Assembly: GCA_947085405.1 (NCBI GenBank)
Contig: CAMTWO010000023.1
Coordinates: 124,001 to 188,000, forward strand
Direction: 5' to 3'
DNA: 64,000 bases
From: JASEGV01 sp947085405
GTDB lineage: Bacteria; Bacteroidota; Ignavibacteria; UBA10030; BY39
A program made the translations under genes and the position numbers. This document shows, one piece after another, positions 23,426 through 31,630 of the stretch. Positions within the stretch are counted from its first letter, which is position 1. Each line of letters begins with the position of its first letter. The notes under the pieces are model-generated. The model was not told where the DNA came from. It worked only from the letters and a program-made list of their open reading frames with translations, and searched no databases.

Positions 23426-25072
23426 ATGGCAAAACTTGGAAATGAAATAACACACGACAACGGCTTTAACCGCAACGAGGACTCGAATAAAAATTTAGTC
23501 AGGAAGATAAAAGCGAAAGCCGATATCATCAAATTAGGCGGCGGGAAAGAACTAATCGAACGACACCATAAACGGAATAAACTAACCGCACGAGAGAGGA
23601 TTGAAAAACTAATCGACCCCGGCAGTTACTTTTTAGAAATAGGTTTATTTGCTGCTTACGAAATGTACATCGAATACGGCGGTGCCCCCGCATCAGGAAC
23701 AATTTTCGGTATCGGAAAAATTCACGGCAGAGATGTTGTAATCGTTGCTAACGATGCGACAGTTAAAGCTGGCGCCTGGTTTCCAATCACGTGTAAAAAA
23801 AATCTGCGCGCACAGGAAATATCAATCGAAAACCGCCTGCCCATAGTTTACCTCGTTGACTCTGCCGGTGTTTTCCTTCCGATGCAGGATGAAATTTTTC
23901 CTGACAAAGAACACTTTGGAAGAATTTTTCGTAATAATGCCGTTATGTCGTCGATGGGAATTGTCCAAATCTCAGCAATCATGGGACCTTGCGTTGCAGG
24001 CGGCGCCTATCTCCCGATAATGAGCGACGAAGCCATGATTGTAGAAAAAACCGGAAGCGTATTCCTTGCCGGTCCTGCACTCGTAAAAGCAGCCATCGGC
24101 GAAGATGCCGACATCGAAGAACTTGGCGGCGCCTCAATGCACTGCGAAATAAGCGGCGTTACTGATTATAAAATGCCGAACGACGAAGTTTGCTTAGAAA
24201 CAATCCGCAACATCATTAGCAAACTTGGACGAACACCCAAAGCCGGTTTCGACCGGATAGAATCCAAGCCGCCCCTGTATAACCCGTCTGATATTTACGG
24301 AATTTTTTCAGAAGACAGGACAAAACCATACGACACTTACCAGATTTTATCGCGTATCGTGGATGATGATTCGTTCGATGAATACAAAGCAGGCATCGGC
24401 AAAACGATAATCACAGGTTACGCTCGCGTAGATGGTTGGGCGGTCGGAATCGTGGCAAATCAACGTGCACTTGTAAAAACCAAAAAAGGCGAGATGCAAT
24501 TCGGCGGCGTCATTTACAGCGACAGCGCTGACAAAGGCACTCGGTTCATAATGAATTGCAATCAAAAAAATATACCGCTTATCTTTTTTCAGGATGTTAC
24601 GGGTTTTATGGTCGGAACCCGTTCGGAACAAGGCGGCATCATTAAAGATGGTGCAAAAATGGTAAACGCAGTTGCTAATAGTGTTGTACCGAAAATTACT
24701 TTCGTAATCGGCAACAGCTACGGTGCCGGAAATTATGCTATGTGTGGCAAAGCTTACGACCCCCGGTTTATTTTTGCTTGGCCCACAGCTCAAATCGCTG
24801 TTATGGGCGGAAAACAGTCGAGCGAGACTTTGTTAACAATCCGCTTGGGTGGCAACAAGGATAAAATATCCGAGGAGGAAAAGCAGAAGATGCTTTCCGA
24901 AATCCATGAACGTTATGACCGCCAGCTTGACCCGCTCTACGCAGCAGCCCGATTATGGGTTGACGATATCATCGATCCTATCGACACTCGTAAAATTATT
25001 TCTTACACGCTTGAGATTGCATCGAATAATCCAAACATCCCGCGTTTCAACCCTGGTGTAATACAAACTTAA
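23426..25072 (+). CDS. Acyl-CoA carboxylase carboxyltransferase subunit (methylcrotonyl-CoA carboxylase beta type)
   Basis: 548 residues. Biotin-dependent carboxyltransferase with both crotonase-like halves: N-terminal LTARERIEKLIDPGSYFLE, YLVDSAGVFLPMQ and GPCVAGGAYLPIMSDE; C-terminal PLIFFQDVTGFMVG, GNSYGAGNYAMCGKAYDPRF and WPTAQIAVMGGKQ. These phrases and the length fit the beta subunit of methylcrotonyl-CoA (leucine breakdown) rather than propionyl-CoA carboxylase. No biotin carboxylase gene is next to it. Together with the acyl-CoA dehydrogenases and MeaB it suggests amino-acid catabolism. Host-like composition, so not part of the cassette cluster. Confidence 0.87.
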   Translation: MAKLGNEITHDNGFNRNEDSNKNLVRKIKAKADIIKLGGGKELIERHHKRNKLTARERIEKLIDPGSYFLEIGLFAAYEMYIEYGGAPASGTIFGIGKIHGRDVVIVANDATVKAGAWFPITCKKNLRAQEISIENRLPIVYLVDSAGVFLPMQDEIFPDKEHFGRIFRNNAVMSSMGIVQISAIMGPCVAGGAYLPIMSDEAMIVEKTGSVFLAGPALVKAAIGEDADIEELGGASMHCEISGVTDYKMPNDEVCLETIRNIISKLGRTPKAGFDRIESKPPLYNPSDIYGIFSEDRTKPYDTYQILSRIVDDDSFDEYKAGIGKTIITGYARVDGWAVGIVANQRALVKTKKGEMQFGGVIYSDSADKGTRFIMNCNQKNIPLIFFQDVTGFMVGTRSEQGGIIKDGAKMVNAVANSVVPKITFVIGNSYGAGNYAMCGKAYDPRFIFAWPTAQIAVMGGKQSSETLLTIRLGGNKDKISEEEKQKMLSEIHERYDRQLDPLYAAARLWVDDIIDPIDTRKIISYTLEIASNNPNIPRFNPGVIQT

Positions 25073-25201
25073 GAAAATAAAAATTGAATTATTGTATCAT
25101 CGGATCATTGAATCAATGGGAAAATGTCAGCCGAAGGCTGATGTGCCTTTGGCACAAATAATTGGATTGATGGATAAATGGAGCAATGGAGTTTTGGAAT
25201 A
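25073..25201. repeat. Repeat-filled spacer
   Basis: Holds TGAATCAAT (25109-25117), hairpins TCAGCC-GAA-GGCTGA and TGTGCC-TTT-GGCACA (about 25126-25156), and ATGGATAAATGGAGCAATGGAG words. The TGTGCC/GGCACA arms reappear at 58687-58723 with another palindrome inserted between them. Confidence 0.65.
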
Positions 25202-25894
25202 ATGGAGTGTAGGGTTATAACTTATATTCTAGTAATTTTTATTGTGTTGGGTTATCCTCAAATCAATTTTGCTGGAACTCAACCGACAGATTCAAGTCGT
25301 ATTAATTATTCAGCATTCGAGGCGATGGTAACACTTTTCCCCCCTTTTCTTCTTCAGAATAGCGGTGAATTAAAATCATTTATTCGTAATGATGAATTCT
25401 TAAACTTCAAGAAACAGCATGGTGATTTGGCGGCTGTTGATTTGATATATCAAAAAGCTAAAGAACTTACACGCGGCAATACCGGAATATCTCTTCTAAT
25501 TTGTACAATCGCTACACTCGACCATTACACTCTTGGTATAAAAATCCCGCTAATCAATCTTTATATTCCTTTAACCAACGAAACAAAAGAAGATTATAGA
25601 AAGCGAACGGCTAATCTTCCTACACATTTTTACAGCAACTCTCCCTCGTACCCGTATGGCGACAAAGATAAATTACAGCACATCTTCGGTTCGGCTTTTT
25701 TAATTTATGCTTTTGAATCGGAGGGATTGGCTGAAAGGTATTCGTTGTTTGTAGAAAAGATTGAAGATAGATATATTAAAGACGGTAATTACGATGAGCG
25801 TGATATGGAAGCAAATAGAGATGGACAAAAGTTCGGTTTGTTGCTGATGAAAAACAGGAATGCGAAACCATCAGATGTATTAAACAGTAAGTAG
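25202..25894 (+). CDS. Exported protein, unknown (DKxxH motif)
   Basis: About 230 residues from the preferred ATG at 25202; the frame opens at 25178, but that part is repeat sequence. Residues 4-24 form a signal peptide (ITYILVIFIVLGYPQINFAG). The C-terminal part has YGDKDKLQHIFGSAFLIYAF and DERDMEANRDGQKFG, with a His, Asp and Asn/Asp pattern that could bind metal or substrate at a membrane, as in lipid-handling DUF families, but no family can be named. It precedes the NtrC-type regulator on the same strand. Confidence 0.65.
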   Translation: MECRVITYILVIFIVLGYPQINFAGTQPTDSSRINYSAFEAMVTLFPPFLLQNSGELKSFIRNDEFLNFKKQHGDLAAVDLIYQKAKELTRGNTGISLLICTIATLDHYTLGIKIPLINLYIPLTNETKEDYRKRTANLPTHFYSNSPSYPYGDKDKLQHIFGSAFLIYAFESEGLAERYSLFVEKIEDRYIKDGNYDERDMEANRDGQKFGLLLMKNRNAKPSDVLNSK

Positions 25895-25953
25895 TAGGTA
25901 GTAAAATTCAAATAACCATTTACGAAGAACGATAAACGAACAACGAATTAATT

Positions 25954-27318
25954 ATGAAAACAATTTTAATAATTGACGACGAGAAGAGTATCCGCGATGC
26001 AGTTAAAATGATACTTACCTATGAAAAGTATGAAGTTGCACTTGCTGAGGACGGAGCCAAAGGGTTAGCAATTTTGGATAATCCTGAAAATCGAATTGAT
26101 GCAGTTCTTCTCGATGTAAAAATGCCGGGAATGGATGGCATCGAAGTATTGCAAACCATAAAGAGCCGGCACACCGACTTGCCGATAATAATGATCTCCG
26201 GCCACGGCACAATCGAAACTGCCGTCGAGGCAACAAAGTTAGGCGCCTTCGATTTTTTAACCAAACCGCTCGATAGAGATAAATTGCTTGTTACACTTCG
26301 TAACGCTCTTGATCATAAAAAATTAACCGCCGAAATAGAAACAATCCGTCAGAAACTTGAAGGTAAGGATAATATTCTGGGAGAGAGCCAGAAGATTAAG
26401 GAGATATTATCGCTGATTGAACGAATTGCTCCGACCGACACACGAATTCTGATAACCGGCGAAAACGGAACCGGCAAAGAATTAGTAGCTAAAGCAATCC
26501 ATCGTTTTAGCAAGCGTTCCGCAAAAACAATGGTCGAAGTAAACTGTGCGGCTATTCCTCACGATTTGATTGAATCGGAATTGTTCGGACACGAAAAAGG
26601 CTCATTCACCGGTGCAACCGCTCAGCGGATTGGTAAATTCGAGCAAGCGGACGGCGGCACAATTTTCCTCGATGAAATCGGAGATATGAGTTTAGCTGCT
26701 CAGGCAAAAGTTTTACGAGTACTCGAAGAAGGAAAGATCGAGAGAGTCGGCGGCAATAGATTAATCGCTGTTGATGTTCGTGTAATTGCAGCAACAAATA
26801 AAAATTTGATTGAGGAAATTAAGAAGGGCAATTTCAGAGAAGACTTATACCATCGGTTGAATGTTATTCCGATACATGTTCCTCCCTTACGCGACCGAAG
26901 AGATGATATTCCGGTTTTAACAAAATCATTTGTCGATGATATATGTACACGTTACGGAATCACTCCCAAAAAATTTTCCGAGCGGGCACTGAATTACTTG
27001 AAAGGACTCGAGTATAGCGGGAACGTTCGCGAGCTTAGAAATATTGTTGAGCGACTAATAATTCTTACACCCGGCAACACGGTCGAAGTTGAGATGCTTG
27101 AGCCAACAGGATTAACAAAAGGAACTGCCACAGACGACATAATCGCAACCAGCAAAACATATCAGGAATTTAAGGATAAATCGGAAGCGGCTTTTATAAA
27201 GCGAATGCTTGAAATTCACAAATGGAATATCAGCAAAACTGCCGAAGCGATGAATATCGAGAGAAGTAACCTTTATAATAAAATGAAAAAATACGGGATG
27301 GAGAGGGGAGATAATTGA
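25954..27318 (+). CDS. Sigma-54-dependent response regulator, NtrC/AtoC family
   Basis: 454 residues. Receiver domain 1-120 with phospho-acceptor D54 (VLLDVKMPG) and K104 (LTKP). AAA+ domain about 140-370: Walker A GENGTGKE (169-176), sigma-54 contact loop GSFTGA (216-221), Walker B GGTIFLDEIGDM, and an arginine-rich sensor region FREDLYHRLNV. The C-terminal Fis-type helix-turn-helix (about 415-450) ends NIERSNLYNKMKKYG. It would activate sigma-54 promoters on signal from a histidine kinase that is not in the window. Its own target genes are unknown. Confidence 0.93.
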   Translation: MKTILIIDDEKSIRDAVKMILTYEKYEVALAEDGAKGLAILDNPENRIDAVLLDVKMPGMDGIEVLQTIKSRHTDLPIIMISGHGTIETAVEATKLGAFDFLTKPLDRDKLLVTLRNALDHKKLTAEIETIRQKLEGKDNILGESQKIKEILSLIERIAPTDTRILITGENGTGKELVAKAIHRFSKRSAKTMVEVNCAAIPHDLIESELFGHEKGSFTGATAQRIGKFEQADGGTIFLDEIGDMSLAAQAKVLRVLEEGKIERVGGNRLIAVDVRVIAATNKNLIEEIKKGNFREDLYHRLNVIPIHVPPLRDRRDDIPVLTKSFVDDICTRYGITPKKFSERALNYLKGLEYSGNVRELRNIVERLIILTPGNTVEVEMLEPTGLTKGTATDDIIATSKTYQEFKDKSEAAFIKRMLEIHKWNISKTAEAMNIERSNLYNKMKKYGMERGDN

Positions 27319-27704
27319 TTCATTTGTTCATTGGCTCAATGAAATGATTATAATAATTTTTAAAAAATAAATGGCTTTAGCCGCATTACTTTTTGGCCTC
27401 TATTATTTTTATTTCTCCATTACAACACATTGAACCCGTAGGGTTCTTATGTTTATAGATTTGTTTTGTCAAGATAATGTTCGACCCCGAAGGGGTCGTA
27501 TGTTGTTTTCGGATACCTTTTTCTATAAACATTCGATCCCAATGGGATCGTTTAATTTCGCCCTTCGATTATTTTTATTTCTCCATTACAACACATTGAA
27601 CCCGTAGGGTTCATATGTTTATAGCTTTGTGATATTAAGATTGTTCGAACCCAACGGGGTCGTATATTCTTTTGTATTCATTGGTTATGAACATTTGGTG
27701 CCTA
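27319..27704. repeat. Array of palindromic repeats, no gene
   Basis: About 386 bases without a gene. Five hairpins of one design follow one another: GAACCC-gta-GGGTTC (27432), GACCCC-gaa-GGGGTC (27483), GATCCC-aat-GGGATC (27535), GAACCC-gta-GGGTTC (27598) and GAACCC-aac-GGGGTC (27647), each near the words TATGTTTATAG or its complement. A 63-base direct repeat (27402-27464 and 27568-27630, about two differences) contains two of them. Spacing is irregular, so it is not CRISPR. Confidence 0.8.
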
Positions 27705-28286
27705 CTACTTTTTCCTCTGTAATTTGTAAACACTTTTGGGTTCTTCCACTTTGAACCCAATTTGACGTTTCGTTTTTTCGGGTGGTTGCAATAACTGTCG
27801 AATCATTTCAATGATGGCTTTTATTTCAACATCGTGTAGCTCAAATTTTTCCTCAAGCTCTTTTAGCTTCTGAGCAATGTCTTTATGCATAGCGAGAGCT
27901 TCTCGCAATTTCACAAATGCACGCACTACATATACGCTCATTAGTACGGCACGCTTGCTCTTTAGTACATTTGCTGCCATCAATGCACCATGCTCGGTAA
28001 AAACGTATGGCAGAAATCGAGGGTCTCGATGTTTCTGCGAACCGGTAACAAATTGTGACCGGTTAGTAAATGCACTCCTCAAAGACTCCATTTCTGCCGA
28101 TGTCAATTGAAACATAAAATCTTCTGGGAATCTATCAATATTGCGCTTCACTGCTTGATTTAAGGCTTTTGTGGTTACACCATAAATTCTTGCAAGTTCG
28201 TTGTCGAGTATAACTTTTTGACCACGTATCAAAAATATCTGTTGCTCAATTAGTTCAACTGGTGCGATTGGTTTGGTTTTGCTCAT
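27705..28286 (-). CDS. ORF6N-domain DNA-binding protein
   Basis: 193 residues. Residues 8-95 are an ORF6N domain: IEQQIFLIRGQKVILDNELA, RIYGVTTKALNQAVKRNIDR, FPEDFMFQLT, and the RFLPYVFTEHGALMAANVLKS segment. Then a coiled-coil stretch (AMHKDIAQKLKELEEKFELH). ORF6N domains come from phage antirepressor-type proteins and bind DNA; free copies like this are common in Bacteroidota, often near mobile DNA. It lies alone, facing the NtrC gene, between repeats and a degraded four-helix gene. Confidence 0.88.
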   Translation of the reverse strand: MSKTKPIAPVELIEQQIFLIRGQKVILDNELARIYGVTTKALNQAVKRNIDRFPEDFMFQLTSAEMESLRSAFTNRSQFVTGSQKHRDPRFLPYVFTEHGALMAANVLKSKRAVLMSVYVVRAFVKLREALAMHKDIAQKLKELEEKFELHDVEIKAIIEMIRQLLQPPEKTKRQIGFKVEEPKSVYKLQRKK

Positions 28287-28406
28287 ATCTTTTTCCTCCT
28301 TATTAAGTATTATGGTTTCGTTTTTAACAGACCTAATTTGTGATTCCTATCTGGTTTTAAATGACTATAAGGACGGTGATGACTTTAAAAAAAGTGGTGT
28401 ACATCA

Positions 28407-28835
28407 TTACTGCCCCTTTTTTATTTCGTTAAGTCTGGCGCGAGTCATTCTCTCACGCAAGCCACCTTCTTTGAGAAATTCTTCCTCTAAGTGCTTTATT
28501 TGTCGGGCTAACAAAAAAGAAGCTACTTTTATCAAACCCATAATTACATTAGCGCAAATTTCGGGGTCTTTGTTTTCGATGCCCTTACGGAATGTTTCGT
28601 AGTTTCCGTTTGGGTCTTTATTAAGTTCGCGTAATCGGGCAACATAAGAGTGGGCTTTTTCCCACTCGTTTAAACCTCTCGTTCGAAGAAAATCTTTATA
28701 GTCGATTAACAATTCTTCAAGACTTGCGCGTGCTACATTTGTTAGTTTAATTTCGGCTTTCTTGTATGAAAGCAATTTTTGGTAACCGCCATGCTGCGGA
28801 ATAAATCCATCTTTATTGTATTGCTTCTCACCCAT
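28407..28835 (-). CDS. Four-helix-bundle protein with 50-residue internal deletion
   Basis: 142 residues. It matches the protein at 22782-23360 at both ends (GFIPQHGGYQKLLSYKK; EIKLTNVARASLEELL; LNKDPNGNYETFRKGIE) but lacks the roughly 50 residues between LLSYKK and EIKLTNV that form the first helix and the loop after it. The frame is kept. Short matching words (GAAATT/GAGATT) at the joint could explain the loss. Either a shortened functional variant or a decaying copy. GACTATAAGGAC-type repeats flank it (28371 and 28912). Confidence 0.75.
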   Translation of the reverse strand: MGEKQYNKDGFIPQHGGYQKLLSYKKAEIKLTNVARASLEELLIDYKDFLRTRGLNEWEKAHSYVARLRELNKDPNGNYETFRKGIENKDPEICANVIMGLIKVASFLLARQIKHLEEEFLKEGGLRERMTRARLNEIKKGQ

Positions 28836-28911
28836 TTTTTTTGCCTTCTATTGTTTTAATTTCTTCTGAAACTTGCAATTATTGCGTTGCTGCGCCTATG
28901 ATATTTTGTAA

Positions 28912-28961
28912 GACTATAACGACAGTAAGGACAGTTAAATGTCACTTTACTCGTTATAGTC
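28912..28961. repeat. Inverted repeat with GACTATAACGA arms
   Basis: GACTATAACGA (28912-28922) and TCGTTATAGTC (28951-28961) are perfect arms; inside lie AGTAAGGACAG and further partial pairing. The left arm belongs to the GACNGTAAGGAC word family that flanks both four-helix genes. Confidence 0.6.
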
Positions 28962-29019
28962 CTTATAAGTTTACAAACTGACTCTTGGCGAACTTGTTTC
29001 GCTTTTGTCCGAGTTAGGG
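28914..29019 (-). other. attC-like site, degenerate
   Basis: On the minus strand CCCTAAC (29013-29019) follows the stop of the preceding gene by a few bases, and GTTATAG (28914-28920) could be the other core. An inner hairpin GGCGAAC-ttGTTTCGC sits near 28988-29002. The pairing of the outer arms is weak, and the right core overlaps the four-helix flanking repeat. Confidence 0.35.
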
Positions 29020-29021
29020 CG

Positions 29022-29621
29022 CTATTTAATTAAATATTTATCTGCTATTAGATCATCTTTGTTTTTACAAACAAAATAACCAACGGCTTCACAATACTTT
29101 ACTATGGGGTTGTTAATTGTGGCATATTCTAATTCTCTTATTTTATTTCGAGATTGTAAAAAAGAATTTAGATCGGCGGCTAAATTAAATACTTCCAATT
29201 TCCCAAATAGTTTTATACCATCTCCGATTGGGTAAAAATTTCCGCAATTCTTCAATGCTGACAAATATTGTTGAATAAATTTGATAAACTCGTTTTCATA
29301 ATTTTCATTTGATAGTTCCAACATTTCCTTCATTCTAATAATTCTAGCTCTAGATGAGTATTTTTGAATTTGTGTTTCTATACGTTCATATGTTTTCGAG
29401 AAACTCCAGAGAAGTAATCCTTCAGTTGTCGGATATGGGGACCGATCTGGAATGTAACAAGAAAATCCTCTTACGGTATTTGATGAAAAACCATGATGAT
29501 TAATTATTTCTTTTGCAATTTTCTCCAAATCAATGTTTGTACTCATTACTTTCTTTTTTCGGAAAATAATAAAAAGAAACATCGCCAGAAATGCAATTAT
29601 GAAAAAATACAAATAATACAT
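29022..29621 (-). CDS. Membrane-anchored cassette protein, unknown
   Basis: 199 residues. One membrane segment at 2-20 (YYLYFFIIAFLAMFLFIIF) then a charged, soluble part, probably helical (TYERIETQIQKYSSRARIIR; NEFIKFIQQYLSALK), ending in KYCEAVGYFVCKNKDD. AT-rich. The stop lies two bases before the CCCTAAC core. No family recognised. Confidence 0.65.
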   Translation of the reverse strand: MYYLYFFIIAFLAMFLFIIFRKKKVMSTNIDLEKIAKEIINHHGFSSNTVRGFSCYIPDRSPYPTTEGLLLWSFSKTYERIETQIQKYSSRARIIRMKEMLELSNENYENEFIKFIQQYLSALKNCGNFYPIGDGIKLFGKLEVFNLAADLNSFLQSRNKIRELEYATINNPIVKYCEAVGYFVCKNKDDLIADKYLIK

Positions 29622-29696
29622 AACTCTTCCTTATGATTAATATGAATTTTAAAGTTTATCAACCTTTATATATAATAACTGACAAATCTTATCATT

Positions 29697-29761
29697 ACAT
29701 AACGGCGTTGCATATAAGTGTTTTGCACTGTCGTAGTTTGTTGAGTTTGATCCTGTTGAGC
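29697..29761 (-). other. attC-like site (65 bp)
   Basis: Minus-strand cores GCTCAAC (29755-29761), 12 bases after the stop of the preceding gene, and GTTATGT (29697-29703). The latter is preceded by TATGCAACGCC, a common attC right arm. Same length as the site at 30170-30234. Stem pairing between the arms is weak. Confidence 0.5.
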
Positions 29762-29773
29762 GGCAGTCTCTTC

Positions 29774-30136
29774 TTAAACTTGGACCTGAAAATATGTCAA
29801 ACCTCTTATTGGAATTCCGTCTTTTGCATATCTTCCGAACGCCCACGTTTCAGGTCTTTCCATCATTACTACCCATACAAACAAACCAAAGCATAATCCC
29901 GAATCTTCTTGATTTCTTAGACAAGACTTTGTAAATATTGGCTCCCAAACAGTCCCCGACCAATCTGAGCCGGGAATCCAACAGGATGTCTGTATTTCTT
30001 TGCCGCTGATGCGTCGATTCAATTCGTCCACGATTGCACCATATTCTGCATCGGACAATCGGTTCCGCCAAATGTGATACTCACGCGAGTGAGGTATGTA
30101 GTTGATGATAGCATCGTCTTCAATCGAGTAGATCAT
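29774..30136 (-). CDS. Cassette protein, unknown, Trp-rich
   Basis: About 120 residues from the preferred ATG at 30136, which has AAAGAGGAA in front. The frame is open to 30208, but that would overlap the attC. The protein is soluble and rich in Trp (SCWIPGSDWSGTVWEPIF; LFVWVVMMERPETWAFGRYA). Near the start is IPHSREYHIWRNRLSDAEY. No family recognised. GC content looks higher than in its cassette neighbours, which fits independent origins. Confidence 0.65.
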   Translation of the reverse strand: MIYSIEDDAIINYIPHSREYHIWRNRLSDAEYGAIVDELNRRISGKEIQTSCWIPGSDWSGTVWEPIFTKSCLRNQEDSGLCFGLFVWVVMMERPETWAFGRYAKDGIPIRGLTYFQVQV

Positions 30137-30169
30137 ATGTTCCTCTTTAAAAAATTTCAGAAACTGCCA

Positions 30170-30234
30170 ACCTAACGCACTGCCACTAACCAGCTTGCAC
30201 CAACACATTTTGGTCGGTATTGGCCGTGTTGAAC
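30170..30234 (-). other. attC site (65 bp)
   Basis: Minus-strand cores GTTCAAC (30228-30234, fits RYYYAAC) and GTTAGGT (30170-30176, fits GTTRRRY). Inside, GGCCAATACC pairs with GGTTAGTGGC with one extra base on each side, and an inner ACCAA...TTGGT pair closes the loop. Lies between the stop at 30262 and the start at 30136. Confidence 0.7.
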
Positions 30235-30261
30235 GGCGGGGTAAGTGCGAAAGAATTTTTA

Positions 30262-30765
30262 TTAGAAATAAATTGTCGCAAATAAGGATGTAGAACTTGA
30301 AAAAACCTTTCCACCAGGACTTCCAAAGCGAACAGAGTGCTTATCTGCGAGACCAAGATTTAATCCGCACTCTATGCCGGCACTAAAATTCTTATTAAAG
30401 AAATATTCTCCTCCCCCAGAAATACCAACGACAAGGTCTTTTAAAGCATCCCCAATTTTAGGAGAATATATTATCGTACCTATTCGACCACCTATAAATG
30501 GTGAAGCATTGTTTTTTGATAAATAAAACCTGGTTAATAATGCAAACCGTATCTCAGTACCGGCATCCTTAATGCTGGAAATTCCAAATCCAGGTATTAA
30601 ACTGATCATGGTAGTTACTCGAATAGGAATTAGAAACTCGGTTTGACCAGATTGGAAAGATGCAACGATACCAAAGCTACTACTATCTAGGTTGCTTTGA
30701 GCTGAAGCATTAGTTGATAAAAAGCTAATTAGGAATATGAATTTGATCAGATATGAATTCTTCAT
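30262..30765 (-). CDS. Secreted beta-barrel-like outer membrane protein, unknown
   Basis: 167 residues. Residues 1-22 are a signal peptide ending NASAQ. The mature part alternates hydrophobic and polar residues in beta strands (GIVASFQSGQTEFLIPIRV; EIRFALLTRFYLS; FIGGRIGTIIYS; FSAGIECGLNLGLAD) and ends in Phe (SLFATIYF), as outer membrane eight-stranded barrels do. Likely a small outer membrane protein. It is in the minus-strand cassette cluster, with the lipoprotein 20 bases upstream, and may be co-transcribed with it. Confidence 0.7.
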   Translation of the reverse strand: MKNSYLIKFIFLISFLSTNASAQSNLDSSSFGIVASFQSGQTEFLIPIRVTTMISLIPGFGISSIKDAGTEIRFALLTRFYLSKNNASPFIGGRIGTIIYSPKIGDALKDLVVGISGGGEYFFNKNFSAGIECGLNLGLADKHSVRFGSPGGKVFSSSTSLFATIYF

Positions 30766-30785
30766 TTAAAACCTTATGATAATGA

Positions 30786-31436
30786 TTAATGAAATAATTG
30801 AAAATCTTTAGGTAATATTTGCAAAAGATCATAGGGAATGTCACTTACCCGATGATATAGTAGGACATCACGCCAAAACAATGTTTCATAATGTTGTGAT
30901 CCTATGCTATTTATTTGAAGATAGATTCTATAAAAACCAGCCGGTAAAGATTTATTATCCCACTCTATATCATGTGCCCCCTCCGATTTTATTTCCTTAT
31001 AAAGCAATGTTGCAATTGCATATCCTGTTGGAGATGGTAGAAGGCTATTAAAGTAGTGTGTTTTCTCAGATGATGAATTTTCTGGTAATGTTGCTGGAAC
31101 GGCCCAGCAACTTACTTCATAATCTTCGGCAAGGACGAATGGAACACTAACCGACGCATTCGCTGGATTAGGATATGGACACCTAAGATCAGAAGGATCC
31201 GGGACCTGAAAATAATTATTAGGCGGTTTTTTTTTCTCTTGATCTGTATCATACGGTTTTCTCCATGTTGCGATAACTTCTGGACCACTTGTAGACGTTA
31301 TTCTTAAACCAGAGACAATAGGGGTCTGATAGTCTGGGGAATGCAAGAAAATATTCTGAGTTGGATTATCACAAGAAATAAAAATAAAATTGCACAATAA
31401 GATGATTACGAGTTGTTTTAATATTTTTATATTCAA
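30786..31436 (-). CDS. Lipoprotein with internal sorting-domain-like beta sandwich
   Basis: 216 residues, TTG start with AAAGGAAAAAA in front. The signal sequence ends FISC, with C22 lipid-modified. About residues 82-185 resemble an FlgD-Ig/T9SS-type beta sandwich (CPYPNPANASVSVPFVL; HDIEWDNKSLPAGFYRIYLQ), but here it is not C-terminal; 35 more residues follow. So it is probably a structural domain rather than a sorting signal. First gene of the minus-strand cluster; the 170 bases before it hold no gene and could carry its promoter. Confidence 0.7.
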   Translation of the reverse strand: MNIKILKQLVIILLCNFIFISCDNPTQNIFLHSPDYQTPIVSGLRITSTSGPEVIATWRKPYDTDQEKKKPPNNYFQVPDPSDLRCPYPNPANASVSVPFVLAEDYEVSCWAVPATLPENSSSEKTHYFNSLLPSPTGYAIATLLYKEIKSEGAHDIEWDNKSLPAGFYRIYLQINSIGSQHYETLFWRDVLLYHRVSDIPYDLLQILPKDFQLFH

Positions 31437-31609
31437 ATTTTTTCCTTTCGCACTTAACTATTATTTATCCAACCACAAAAATCAGTGGGGTTATGTTTTA
31501 ATGACTTTATATAAAAAATACCACTTTTTTCCAAATCAATACAGTGTGAATATAAAAAGTTGTTGTGTATAAATCAACTATTTTTAAGTAACTTCTTTGT
31601 TAACGAACA

Positions 31610-31616
31610 GCTAACG
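31610..31616 (-). other. GTTAGCT core site at the entry of the minus-strand cluster
   Basis: On the minus strand GGC-GTTAGCT lies 14 bases after the stop of the CBS-domain gene and before the first cassette gene. It has the GTT core but one position departs from GTTRRRY. The same heptamer occurs in the site at 22506. Confidence 0.4.
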
Positions 31617-31630
31617 CCTTATAGCCAAAA

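Larger units (their letters stand above)
28914..31616 (-). mobile_element. Second integron-type cassette cluster, minus strand, no integrase
   Basis: Four short minus-strand genes of unknown role (31436 down to 29022) are separated by sites with paired cores in the same orientation. Two of these sites are exactly 65 bases long (30170-30234 and 29697-29761). Gene starts lie after the GTT core and stops 9-30 bases before the AAC core. It runs opposite to the cluster at 17.5-22.6 kb and begins next to a GTTAGCT core just after the CBS-domain gene. Less secure than the first cluster because the stems are poorer. Confidence 0.6.

Noticed and set aside
27402..27680. CRISPR-like array
   Set aside because: Repeats are short hairpins with changing arms and irregular spacing; no constant repeat with unique spacers and no cas genes.
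29633..29896. 87-codon plus-strand frame
   Set aside because: It runs across a likely attC and the end of the Trp-rich cassette gene on the other strand, with no family likeness.
17524..31616. Integron integrase or transposase within the accessory region
   Set aside because: No frame shows tyrosine recombinase, DDE or HUH motifs; the clusters therefore lack their own mobility gene in this window.
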